From a virus, in IMG/VR virus record IMGVR_UViG_3300032561_001460, positions 1 to 22,246 of that record: 22,246 bases of DNA; one strand, 5' to 3'. The first letter of the stretch is position 1, and each line of letters starts with the position of its first letter. The notes beneath the pieces were generated by a model. The model searched no databases and was not told where the DNA came from. It was given only the letters and a program-made list of their open reading frames with translations. Positions 13,585 through 18,454 of the stretch are shown here, piece by piece. A program made the translations under genes and the position numbers.

Positions 13585-13593
13585 AACAATAAC

Positions 13594-13671
13594 GGAACGG
13601 TGGCTGAGTGGCCCAAAGCAACAGTCTGCAAAACTGTAAAGTCGTCGGTTCGAATCCGACCCGTTCCTCCA
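13594..13671 (+). tRNA. tRNA-Cys(GCA)
   Basis: Acceptor GGAACGG/CCGTTCC, anticodon stem ACAGT/ACTGT with loop CTGCAAA (GCA at 13628-13630), T-loop TTCGAAT, discriminator T as usual for Cys, encoded CCA. Confidence 0.94.
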
Positions 13672-13679
13672 ACAACTAT

Positions 13680-13753
13680 TGCGGGTTGTGATAGCCACAC
13701 TCCGGTCTCATAAGCCAGGATGGAATAGGGAGCGTTACCCTAGCCCGCAACCA
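13680..13753 (+). tRNA. tRNA-Met(CAT), initiator-like, diverged
   Basis: Acceptor TGCGGGT/GCCCGCA ends in the initiator-type GCAACCA. Position 1 is T opposite A72, so it can pair, unlike bacterial initiators. The anticodon loop is CTCATAA (CAT 13709-13711); the stem CCGGT/GCCAG has a C-A mismatch. The T-loop is AGCGTTA rather than TTCGAAT. It resembles the better initiator copy at 17801 and may be a decaying or specialised paralog. Confidence 0.78.
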
Positions 13754-13758
13754 ACAAA

Positions 13759-13833
13759 GGCTCCAAAGTGTTCATGGACGCACACCTCTCTGTCTAAGAG
13801 GAAGAGGGAGATCGTTACTCCCTGGAGTCGCCA
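13759..13833 (+). tRNA. tRNA-Asp(GTC)
   Basis: Acceptor GGCTCCA/TGGAGTC with one G-U, anticodon stem CCTCT/AGAGG with loop CTGTCTA (GTC 13792-13794), discriminator G as in Asp, encoded CCA. The T-loop is ATCGTTA. Confidence 0.9.
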
Positions 13834-13839
13834 AGTTAT

Positions 13840-13917
13840 GTCCTCATAGATTACGATTGGCTAGATCAACACCCTTTCAAGGTGTAGGACCGGGATCGAC
13901 ACCCGGTGAGGACGCCA
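13840..13917 (+). tRNA. tRNA-Glu(TTC), copy 1
   Basis: Acceptor GTCCTCA/TGAGGAC, anticodon stem ACACC/GGTGT with loop CTTTCAA (TTC 13876-13878), T-stem CCGGG/CCCGG with loop ATCGACA, discriminator G, encoded CCA. Confidence 0.9.
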
Positions 13918-13923
13918 AGTTAT

Positions 13924-14000
13924 ACTCTGTTCGTCTATGTTGGTTAGGACCCCAGCCTTTCACGTTGGTAAGAGGGGATCGTCACCCCTACAGAGTGCCA
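13924..14000 (+). tRNA. tRNA-Glu(TTC), copy 2
   Basis: Acceptor ACTCTGT/ACAGAGT, anticodon stem CCAGC/GTTGG with loop CTTTCAC (TTC 13959-13961), T-loop ATCGTCA, discriminator G, encoded CCA. The TTCGTCTA and CCTTTCACG segments match the usual bacterial tRNA-Glu, so this copy is the more conventional of the two. Confidence 0.9.
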
Positions 14001-14016
14001 GTTAAAGAAAGATTAT

Positions 14017-14400
14017 ATGTTACAAAAATATAGCTGTAAAATATGTTCTACGGTATTTACACATAAAGAAAAAAGAATCTATTGTGGCAAGCATTACTTA
14101 GAAGGAATGCATCAAAGTTACATAGAACGGTGGAAGTCTGGTTTAGAAGATGGCCTTCGAGGCAAACATCAAACTAGTATGTATATACATCGTTATATAA
14201 GGGCAAAACAAAATAATAAATGTCTTATTTGTGGTATCGAAGAACATAATGGTCTTCCGCTATATCTAGAATTAGATCATATCGACGGGAATTATAAAAA
14301 TAACAAAGAAGAAAATTTAAGGGCAATATGCCCAAACTGCCATAGTCAGACGCCTACATATAAGGCTAAAAATAAAGGAAATGGTAGAGACAGAAAATAG
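14017..14400 (+). CDS. HNH homing endonuclease (in tRNA array)
   Basis: N-terminal zinc-type Cys (CKIC at 7-10, C23) precede an HNH nuclease: CLIC (69-72), LDHIDGNYKNN with D87-H88, N100 and CPNCH (105-109). This ordering is the classic ββα-metal fold in which the Cys pairs bind a structural zinc. The gene lies between tRNA-Glu and tRNA-Thr and its TAG supplies the first base of tRNA-Thr. The ribosome site is AAAGAAAGA. It is a free-standing homing gene, likely targeting tRNA-array DNA in related phages (inference). There is no intron signal. Confidence 0.9.
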   Translation: MLQKYSCKICSTVFTHKEKRIYCGKHYLEGMHQSYIERWKSGLEDGLRGKHQTSMYIHRYIRAKQNNKCLICGIEEHNGLPLYLELDHIDGNYKNNKEENLRAICPNCHSQTPTYKAKNKGNGRDRK

Positions 14401-14474
14401 CCCTTGTATCCTTAGTGGTAAAGGTCCGGTCTTGTAAGCCGGGTTCGGTGGTTCGATTCCATTCTGGGGCACCA
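14400..14474 (+). tRNA. tRNA-Thr(TGT)
   Basis: Acceptor GCCCTTG/CTGGGGC with G-U pairs and one T-T mismatch, anticodon stem CCGGT/GCCGG with loop CTTGTAA (TGT), T-loop TTCGATT, discriminator A, encoded CCA. It shares its first base with the HNH stop codon. Confidence 0.88.
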
Positions 14475-14482
14475 GTAACAAT

Positions 14483-14560
14483 CTGTGTGTAATGTCAATC
14501 TGGTAGACGGCCTGATCTGGAGTCAGGAGGCTGTAGGTTCGAATCCTACCTCACAGACCA
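14483..14560 (+). tRNA. tRNA-Pro(TGG), C33 variant
   Basis: Acceptor CTGTGTG/CTCACAG (one T-T mismatch) with C1 as usual for Pro, anticodon stem CCTGA/TCAGG and loop TCTGGAG (TGG 14518-14520). Position 33 is C instead of the nearly universal T. The D-arm (CTGGTAG) and T-loop TTCGAAT fit Pro, and CCA is encoded. Confidence 0.87.
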
Positions 14561-14569
14561 AAAACAATT

Positions 14570-14644
14570 CCCTGATAGCTCAGTTGGTAGAGTACGTGAC
14601 TGTTAATCACGGTGTCGCTGGTTCGAGCCCAGCTCGGGGAGCCA
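14570..14644 (+). tRNA. tRNA-Asn(GTT)
   Basis: Acceptor TCCCTGA/TCGGGGA, anticodon stem CGTGA/TCACG with loop CTGTTAA (GTT 14602-14604), T-loop TTCGAGC, discriminator G, encoded CCA. Confidence 0.94.
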
Positions 14645-14650
14645 CAATAT

Positions 14651-14745
14651 GGAAGATAATGCAGCGGGGATGGTCCTGCGACTGGCCTTGAAAACCAGGT
14701 CCTGGTGAAGAGCCGGGTGGGGTTCGACTCCTCTGTCTTCCGCCA
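14651..14745 (+). tRNA. tRNA-Ser(TGA)
   Basis: Acceptor GGAAGAT/GTCTTCC, loop CTTGAAA (TGA 14689-14691) on a CTGG/CCAG stem with a C-A closing mismatch, long variable arm, discriminator G, encoded CCA. Confidence 0.9.
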
Positions 14746-14754
14746 AACAATTAA

Positions 14755-14841
14755 GGAAAGTTGGCCGAGCGGCAAGGCAACAGATTGCTAATCTGTCATT
14801 CAGCAATGGGTGGATTGGTTCGACTCCAATACTTTCCGCCA
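14755..14841 (+). tRNA. tRNA-Ser(GCT)
   Basis: Acceptor GGAAAGT/ACTTTCC, anticodon stem ACAGA/TCTGT with loop TTGCTAA (GCT 14787-14789), long variable arm, T-loop TTCGACT, discriminator G, encoded CCA. Confidence 0.93.
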
Positions 14842-14851
14842 ATAACAATAT

Positions 14852-14946
14852 GGTAGATAGCACTGGTGTGCGGCCGGGTTTTATAAACCTGGGAGAGTGG
14901 TCAGATGGGCTGCAACGGATAGGATCATAACCTATATCTACTACCA
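14852..14946 (+). tRNA. atypical tRNA, anticodon TAT, long variable arm
   Basis: Acceptor GGTAGAT/ATCTACT pairs fully (one G-U) and CCA is encoded. The anticodon stem CGGGT/ACCTG holds loop TTTATAA, reading TAT (14882-14884), which would decode ATA (Ile). Against that, the variable region is about 27 bases, as in Leu/Ser/Tyr tRNAs. The D-arm is GCAC-TGGT-GTGC with a 4-base loop, and the T-loop is ATCATAA on stem ATAGG/CCTAT. Identity is uncertain; it may be decaying. Confidence 0.65.
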
Positions 14947-14951
14947 AACAT

Positions 14952-15028
14952 GGGTCTTTAGCTCAATGGATTAGAGTTCTAGTCTTCGAAACTAGCGGTT
15001 GGGAGTTCGAGTCTCTCAAGACCCACCA
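14952..15028 (+). tRNA. tRNA-Arg(TCG)
   Basis: Acceptor GGGTCTT/AAGACCC, anticodon stem CTAGT/ACTAG with loop CTTCGAA (TCG 14986-14988), T-loop TTCGAGT, discriminator A, encoded CCA. Confidence 0.94.
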
Positions 15029-15029
15029 T

Positions 15030-15106
15030 GCCTCAATAGCTCAGTTGGTTAGAGCATTGTGTTGATAACGCAAGGGTCCCTAGTTCGAGTCTAGGTTGAG
15101 GCACCA
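15030..15106 (+). tRNA. tRNA-Ile(GAT)
   Basis: Acceptor GCCTCAA/TTGAGGC, anticodon stem TTGTG/CGCAA with loop TTGATAA (GAT 15064-15066), T-loop TTCGAGT, discriminator A, encoded CCA. Only one base separates it from tRNA-Arg. Confidence 0.94.
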
Positions 15107-15126
15107 ACATTAAATAGTAGTACAAC

Positions 15127-15200
15127 GTCTTGGTAGTGTAACGGTAGCATCGCAGTCTCCAAAACTGTTGGTCGGGGTTCGAATCCCTGCCGGGACGCCA
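15127..15200 (+). tRNA. tRNA-Trp(CCA)
   Basis: Acceptor GTCTTGG/CCGGGAC, anticodon stem GCAGT/ACTGT with loop CTCCAAA (CCA 15159-15161), T-loop TTCGAAT, discriminator G as in Trp, encoded CCA. Confidence 0.93.
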
Positions 15201-15221
15201 AATAACTTAAGAAAGAGAATA

Positions 15222-15692
15222 ATGAAGTTTAACATACCACAAATCAAAAAGTTTATAGATGCTCAAGGTCCAGACACTAAGATTTATATTGGTGTGGACT
15301 CTGAACGAATTAAGCGTGGCAAAGAATGGTATGCTGACTATACAGCCGCTATTGTTGTACATATTGACGGTAATCACGGTTGTAAGTTATTTGGTGAAGT
15401 GACTAGAGAACGAGATTATGACCGTTGTGATAAACCTAATACTAGATTAATGACTGAAGTGTTTAAGGTTAGTGAATTGTATTTAAAATTAGCAGAAGTA
15501 TTAGAAGGTCGTGCTGTAGAAGTACATTTAGATATTAATCCTAACGAAATTCATGCTAGTTCTAATGTTGTAAGTCAAGCTATTGGTTATATCCGTGGCG
15601 TATGTAATGTAGAGCCACTAGTTAAGCCACAAGCGTTTGCGGCTAGTTATGCCGCAGATAGATTAAAAGGTTTAAAAGTAGTAAATGGGTGA
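15222..15692 (+). CDS. RNase H-like protein, YkuK/DUF458 family
   Basis: The start is ATG 15222 after AAGAAAGAG; upstream codons belong to tRNA-Trp. The 156-residue product matches the YkuK-type RNase H-like family. YIGVDSE is at residues 22-28 with acidic D26, strands TAAIVVHIDG and CKLFGEVTRE follow, a helix carries E79, VHLDINPNE has D104, and a C-terminal AASYAADR carries D146. Four acidic residues in this order fit an RNase H active site; the family's substrate is not established. It sits between tRNA-Trp and tRNA-Leu and its stop lies inside tRNA-Leu, so it may act on tRNAs or be transcribed with them (inference). Confidence 0.82.
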   Translation: MKFNIPQIKKFIDAQGPDTKIYIGVDSERIKRGKEWYADYTAAIVVHIDGNHGCKLFGEVTRERDYDRCDKPNTRLMTEVFKVSELYLKLAEVLEGRAVEVHLDINPNEIHASSNVVSQAIGYIRGVCNVEPLVKPQAFAASYAADRLKGLKVVNG

Positions 15693-15771
15693 GTGATGTA
15701 ATTGGTAGCCATGCTGGTCTTAGAAGCCAGTGCCGCAAGGCGTGAGAGTTCGAGTCTCTCCTTGCCCACCA
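15687..15771 (+). tRNA. tRNA-Leu(TAG)
   Basis: Acceptor GGGTGAG/CTTGCCC, anticodon stem CTGGT/GCCAG with loop CTTAGAA (TAG 15721-15723), long variable arm, T-loop TTCGAGT, discriminator A, encoded CCA. Its first six bases are also the last codons of the YkuK-like gene. Confidence 0.93.
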
Positions 15772-15777
15772 AAATAT

Positions 15778-15806
15778 TTGACAGTAATAAATTATTACTA
15801 TATAAT
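15778..15806 (+). promoter_or_regulatory. sigma70-type promoter, leaderless layout
   Basis: TTGACA at 15778-15783, 17-bp spacer, TATAAT at 15801-15806, both perfect. ATG 15813 lies exactly seven bases past the -10, the same geometry as at 3641 and 20661. It would also re-start transcription inside the tRNA array. Confidence 0.88.
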
Positions 15807-15812
15807 ACTGTT

Positions 15813-16277
15813 ATGATTATAGTAGAAGAATTTATTAAAAAATCTCGCGAAGAACGCAGGGCTCACTTAGACTTATCCGAGCCTTGTTGTGAACGCGGCG
15901 GTAACTCTACTAATCATAAAGGTGTATTAGCACAATATTTAGATACAACTATTCCAAGCGGGCGCATACTGTTGTGTCATGCTTGTAATAATAGTAAATG
16001 TAGTAATCCAAAACATTTGTATTGGGGCACTGATTACGATAATATCATCATTGATGGTAAAGAGTTTGGGACACATAAAAATCCTTTTGAACGCCGTGTT
16101 GAAAAATATGGTTTAGAAAAAGCATCTGCTATGAATAGCAAAGTAATGTTAGGTAATACTAATGGATCTGGAAATAAAGGAAAACCAAAGTCGGAAGAAC
16201 ATAAGGCAAAAATTGCCGCTAACAGAAAAGGTGGTAAACCTAAAGGTTGGCGCAAGATAGATCAAACGCCCGGGTGA
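15813..16277 (+). CDS. HNH homing endonuclease with NUMOD3 tail, leaderless
   Basis: The start is ATG 15813 (MIIVEEFIKKSREER). The HNH core is LLCHACNNSKCSNPKHLYWGTDYDN (positions 53-77), the pattern H-x-C-(N/D)-N ... C-x-NP-x-HL ... DN of phage HNH endonucleases, with H56, H68 and N77. A NUMOD3-like basic repeat (NTNGSGNKGKPKSEEHKAKI, 116-135) follows. It is monocistronic under its own consensus promoter and apparently leaderless. Its TGA lies ten bases inside tRNA-Leu(TAA), so the nuclease gene ends within the tRNA sequence it flanks. Confidence 0.9.
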   Translation: MIIVEEFIKKSREERRAHLDLSEPCCERGGNSTNHKGVLAQYLDTTIPSGRILLCHACNNSKCSNPKHLYWGTDYDNIIIDGKEFGTHKNPFERRVEKYGLEKASAMNSKVMLGNTNGSGNKGKPKSEEHKAKIAANRKGGKPKGWRKIDQTPG

Positions 16278-16353
16278 TGAAATGGTATACATAGAAGACT
16301 TAAAATCTTCCGCTTTAAAAGGCATGCCGGTTCGAGTCCGGCTCCGGGCACCA
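16268..16353 (+). tRNA. tRNA-Leu(TAA)
   Basis: Acceptor GCCCGGG/TCCGGGC, anticodon stem GAAGA/TCTTC with loop CTTAAAA (TAA 16301-16303), long variable arm, T-loop TTCGAGT, discriminator A, encoded CCA. Confidence 0.94.
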
Positions 16354-16360
16354 ATATAAC

Positions 16361-16391
16361 GCGAACGGTTCGATTCCGGCCCGAGGTACCA
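16361..16391 (+). pseudogene. tRNA fragment (T-arm and 3' acceptor half only)
   Basis: ACGG-TTCGATT-CCGG followed by CCCGAGGTACCA is the 3' third of a tRNA with encoded CCA, but no 5' half with a matching ACCTCGG strand precedes it. It lies eight bases after tRNA-Leu(TAA) and resembles that tRNA's T-arm. It is likely a remnant of a deletion or of a recombination between tRNA genes. Confidence 0.7.
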
Positions 16392-16588
16392 AAGTATTAG
16401 AAAGTAACATTTTCAGTTCTAGCAATAGAACTAAGTCTTGGACACGCAGACTTTAAAGCGAGGTGGGAGTAGGTGGAAGCCCTACACAAAATTTGAGGCA
16501 GTTGATGGGGGTAGCGTAAGCTACGGTGCAATGCCTCAATGTAGTAACGTCGTAACTCATCCTGAAGGGCCCTGCCGTTACGACACCA
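16392..16588 (+). ncRNA. structured RNA element ending in a CCA-like stem
   Basis: No gene is evident, but hairpins follow one another. They are AGTTCT/AGAACT (16415-16432), AAGTCT/AGACTT (16433-16453), GTAGG/CCTAC (16469-16485) and TTGAGGCA/TGCCTCAA (16493-16539) enclosing GTAGC-GTAA-GCTAC with a GNRA-type loop. The last is an 8-bp stem GTCGTAAC/GTTACGAC (16549-16584) followed directly by ACCA, exactly as a tRNA 3' end would be. No D-, anticodon or T-arm can be drawn between these last strands (20-base loop). It could be a novel ncRNA or a heavily rearranged tRNA region. Confidence 0.55.
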
Positions 16589-16590
16589 AT

Positions 16591-16664
16591 GCGGGATTAG
16601 TTTAATGGTAAAACAGCAGATTTCCAATCTTCGGTCAAGAGTTCGATTCTCTTATCCCGCTCCA
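16591..16664 (+). tRNA. tRNA-Gly(TCC)
   Basis: Acceptor GCGGGAT/ATCCCGC, loop TTTCCAA (TCC 16623-16625) on stem GCAGA/TCTTC with one mismatch, T-loop TTCGATT, discriminator T as in Gly, encoded CCA. Confidence 0.92.
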
Positions 16665-16678
16665 AATTAAAGGAACTT

Positions 16679-17194
16679 ATGAGTTTTTTGAAGGATGTAG
16701 ATTATCAACCCGTAGTTGATTGTTTAGTTAAACTTGGCAAGCAACTTAATAAGCCATCTTATAGATTTCTCAAAGGCGAAGTTCTAGCATTAGCATTAGA
16801 GAAAGCAACAGACGGAAGATTAAAGTATGTTGACCAGGAAGGATATGATAGCATTGATTTAGAAACTAATACAAAATATGAATTTAAATCAGTAGCTGAT
16901 ATGTTTTCACCGAAGAATACAATTACAGGACGAGTTTCACTTCAAAATACTAATAAGTCTAAATTTAATCAATCATTTGATTATTTGTTATGTATTCAGT
17001 CAGCCCCGCATAAGTTTGCTATATCGCAATTATCGTGGGACGAATGTAATAGGAATCTTGAAACAAAAAGCGGGCAGTTTAATTTAAAACCAGGACTGCC
17101 TGTTGCTAATTGGATATGTAAAGATTCTACAGTAGTAAATAACTTACAACCTATTACATTAGATGTTAGGAAGTTATTAGAAAGTATTTTATAA
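16679..17194 (+). CDS. putative PD-(D/E)XK endonuclease, possibly homing
   Basis: The 171-residue product has an order of residues typical of PD-(D/E)XK nucleases: a helix with E34 (FLKGEVLALALEKA), then YDSID with D57/D60, then YEFKS with E68-x-K70. The surrounding IDLETNTKYEFK is a beta hairpin as in restriction-endonuclease folds. It fills the gap between tRNA-Gly(TCC) and tRNA-Gly(GCC), ending four bases before the latter, the same niche used by the HNH genes. A homing role is therefore likely by context, but a DNA-processing or restriction-like enzyme is possible. Start at ATG 16679 after AAAGGA. Confidence 0.68.
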   Translation: MSFLKDVDYQPVVDCLVKLGKQLNKPSYRFLKGEVLALALEKATDGRLKYVDQEGYDSIDLETNTKYEFKSVADMFSPKNTITGRVSLQNTNKSKFNQSFDYLLCIQSAPHKFAISQLSWDECNRNLETKSGQFNLKPGLPVANWICKDSTVVNNLQPITLDVRKLLESIL

Positions 17195-17198
17195 ATTT

Positions 17199-17272
17199 GC
17201 GGGTATGGTGTAATGGTAACCCGAGACCTTGCCAAGGTTTAGTTGAGAGTTCGATTCTCTCTACCCGCTCCA
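17199..17272 (+). tRNA. tRNA-Gly(GCC)
   Basis: Acceptor GCGGGTA/TACCCGC, anticodon stem AGACC/GGTTT with loop TTGCCAA (GCC 17231-17233), T-loop TTCGATT, discriminator T, encoded CCA. Confidence 0.94.
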
Positions 17273-17287
17273 AAGTAATTAAAAATT

Positions 17288-17734
17288 ATGAATAACGGAA
17301 AATATTATACAGAATCTTATAAAGCTGGTCAAATAGCAAAAGTAAATAGAAAGTATGGTCCAGTAAAAGATCATACTAAAATTTGCGGATGCTGTAATAA
17401 AGAATTTGTTTGGACTGGTAGACAAAATACCAAACAATTTGAAACAGCTAGATTTTGTAGTAGAAGTTGTGCTAATAACAGAAGCTCTTGGTGGAAAGAC
17501 AATGCCACACATTATGCGACTATAGCAAAACAGCATCACGAACACAAGTGTATTATTTGCGGGTTTGACAAGATTGTTGCTATCCATCATATTGATGAGA
17601 ATAGAAAAAATAACAAGCCCAGTAATTTAATACCGCTATGCCCAAATCATCACGAGATGGTTCATAGCAAATGGAAACACGAAGTATTGCCATTTATTAA
17701 TGAATGGCAAAAGAATTTAGGGCTGTTGGTATAA
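17288..17734 (+). CDS. HNH homing endonuclease with N-terminal zinc motif
   Basis: The N-terminus has CGCC (33-36) and CSRSC (57-61), likely a zinc-binding DNA module. The C-terminal HNH domain reads CIIC (88-91), IHHIDENRKNN with H100-H101, N113 and CPNHHE (118-123). It differs from the HNH at 14017 outside the core, so the two were probably acquired separately or diverged long ago. The ribosome site is weak. The frame ends 15 bases inside tRNA-Ala(TGC), adding LLV from tRNA sequence. It is free-standing in the tRNA array. Confidence 0.9.
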   Translation: MNNGKYYTESYKAGQIAKVNRKYGPVKDHTKICGCCNKEFVWTGRQNTKQFETARFCSRSCANNRSSWWKDNATHYATIAKQHHEHKCIICGFDKIVAIHHIDENRKNNKPSNLIPLCPNHHEMVHSKWKHEVLPFINEWQKNLGLLV

Positions 17735-17794
17735 TTGGGAACACACCTGCCTTGCACGCAGGAGTAGGGAGTTCGACTCTCCCACGGTCCACCA
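17720..17794 (+). tRNA. tRNA-Ala(TGC)
   Basis: Acceptor GGGCTGT/ACGGTCC with two G-U pairs, anticodon stem CCTGC/GCAGG with loop CTTGCAC (TGC 17753-17755), T-loop TTCGACT, discriminator A, encoded CCA. Its first 15 bases double as the HNH gene's end. Confidence 0.93.
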
Positions 17795-17800
17795 ATCTAT

Positions 17801-17874
17801 CGCGGGTTGGAGAAGGAGTATCTCGAGGGTCTCATAAGCCCTAGTCTCTGGTGCGATTCCAGAACCCGCAACCA
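17801..17874 (+). tRNA. initiator tRNA-fMet(CAT)
   Basis: The hallmark of bacterial initiators is present: C1 opposite A72 is unpaired beside a GCGGGT/ACCCGC stem, ending GCAACCA. The anticodon loop is CTCATAA (CAT 17833-17835). The stem AGGGT/GCCCT has three G-C pairs but with an extra T-G pair next to the loop. The T-loop is TGCGATT, with G at position 55. Confidence 0.88.
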
Positions 17875-17880
17875 AACTGT

Positions 17881-17954
17881 TGAGGTATAGTGTAACGGCA
17901 GCACCGTGCCCTTTGAAGGCATTAGTCTAAGTTCAAATCTTAGTACCTCTACCA
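17881..17954 (+). tRNA. tRNA-Gln(TTG)
   Basis: Acceptor TGAGGTA/TACCTCT with an open 1-72 pair (T-T), anticodon stem GTGCC/GGCAT with loop CTTTGAA (TTG 17913-17915), T-loop TTCAAAT, encoded CCA. A weak 1-72 pair is normal for Gln. Confidence 0.9.
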
Positions 17955-17957
17955 AAT

Positions 17958-18031
17958 GCCTCGTTAAGTAAACGGTATACTGCCCTCCTTACAAGTGGGT
18001 CTCGGTGGTTCGACACCATCACGAGGTACCA
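17958..18031 (+). tRNA. tRNA-Val(TAC)
   Basis: Acceptor GCCTCGT/ACGAGGT, anticodon stem CCCTC/GTGGG with a T-T mismatch and loop CTTACAA (TAC 17990-17992), T-loop TTCGACA, discriminator A, encoded CCA. Confidence 0.9.
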
Positions 18032-18047
18032 ATTTTAGAAAGTGAAT

Positions 18048-18266
18048 ATGTTTAAAGTTTATTATACTGTGGATAATAAACCACACGCAGAAGTGTTTGA
18101 TGATTTAAGTATGGCATTATCTGCGTCTCAATTCCATCGTAGCCTTGGACATACCTTTGTTACGATGTGTAGTGAAAATCCTAACTGCACGAGTAAACTA
18201 GGAGTAGACGAAGTAAAAGATGTCGACAACTATGATGGTTGGATATCAAGAGGTAGAGCACCCTAA
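18048..18266 (+). CDS. small conserved phage protein, 72 aa
   Basis: The start is ATG 18048 after AGAAAG; a GTG at 18042 is an alternative. The product (MFKVYYTVDNKPHAEVFDD ... FHRSLGHTFVTMCSENPNC ... GVDEVKDVDNYDGWISRGR) resembles small proteins I recall from podo- and myophages (LGHTFV-M-SENPD pattern), of unknown function. It is probably an alpha/beta fold. Its last three codons (GCA CCC TAA) overlap the first nine bases of the next tRNA gene. Confidence 0.75.
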   Translation: MFKVYYTVDNKPHAEVFDDLSMALSASQFHRSLGHTFVTMCSENPNCTSKLGVDEVKDVDNYDGWISRGRAP

Positions 18267-18333
18267 GCTAACCTAGTGGAAGCGCCAGCTCTAAGAGCTG
18301 GATGGCTTGGAGCGTAACCAAGAGGGTGCACCA
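18258..18333 (+). tRNA. tRNA with TAA-register anticodon, identity uncertain
   Basis: Acceptor GCACCCT/AGGGTGC pairs perfectly, D-stem GCT/AGC, T-stem CTTGG/CCAAG with loop AGCGTAA, encoded CCA. The anticodon stem CCAGC/GCTGG leaves loop TCTAAGA. That puts TAA at 34-36 and C at 33, but the arm can close further (CCAGCTC/GAGCTGG) leaving only TAA. It lacks the long variable arm of tRNA-Leu, so isotype cannot be assigned. Confidence 0.72.
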
Positions 18334-18336
18334 TAG

Positions 18337-18430
18337 ACATATTAGGTGTGGCCTTAGTGTTAGCGGTTAGCACCTCGGATTGTGATTCCGATAGGGTGGA
18401 TTCGAATTCCACAGGTCACCCCTAATATGT
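18337..18430 (+). repeat. 10-bp inverted repeat extending the tRNA-His acceptor stem
   Basis: ACATATTAGG (18337-18346) and CCTAATATGT (18421-18430) are perfect complements directly flanking tRNA-His. Together with the 7-bp acceptor stem they form an 18-position helix with one T-C mismatch in the precursor. Confidence 0.85.
18348..18420 (+). tRNA. tRNA-His(GTG), no encoded CCA
   Basis: Acceptor GTGGCCT/AGGTCAC, anticodon stem TCGGA/TCCGA with loop TTGTGAT (GTG 18382-18384), T-loop TTCGAAT and discriminator C as in His. The base before position 1 is T, so the His-specific G-1 is not encoded. CCA is absent (CCT follows), unlike nearly all other tRNAs here, so host CCA addition would be required. 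Confidence 0.88.
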
Positions 18431-18454
18431 TTTAAATTTTAAAAGGAGAATGGC

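Noticed and set aside
13364-13698. Minus-strand frames reading like ERVGFEPTT and SNRRLYSFADCCFGP proteins
   Set aside because: These are well-known spurious translations of the antisense strand of tRNA genes (here tRNA-Cys and tRNA-Tyr).
13498-13713. Plus-strand open frame across tRNA-Tyr and tRNA-Cys
   Set aside because: It consists of tRNA sequence and has no ribosome site.
14485-14947. Several open frames over tRNA-Pro, Asn and Ser genes on both strands
   Set aside because: All coincide with clear cloverleaf tRNAs; codon patterns are not phage-like.
15168-15221. Longer N-terminus for the YkuK-like protein
   Set aside because: These codons are tRNA-Trp sequence; ATG 15222 has the ribosome site and matches the family start.
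16392-16588. Group I intron or RNase P RNA in the structured element
   Set aside because: No recognisable group I P7 core or RNase P conserved blocks, and no split tRNA exons flank it.
16397-16627. Minus-strand 76-codon frame over the structured RNA region
   Set aside because: It reads through hairpins and tRNA-Gly, has no ribosome site, and its product has no recognisable pattern.
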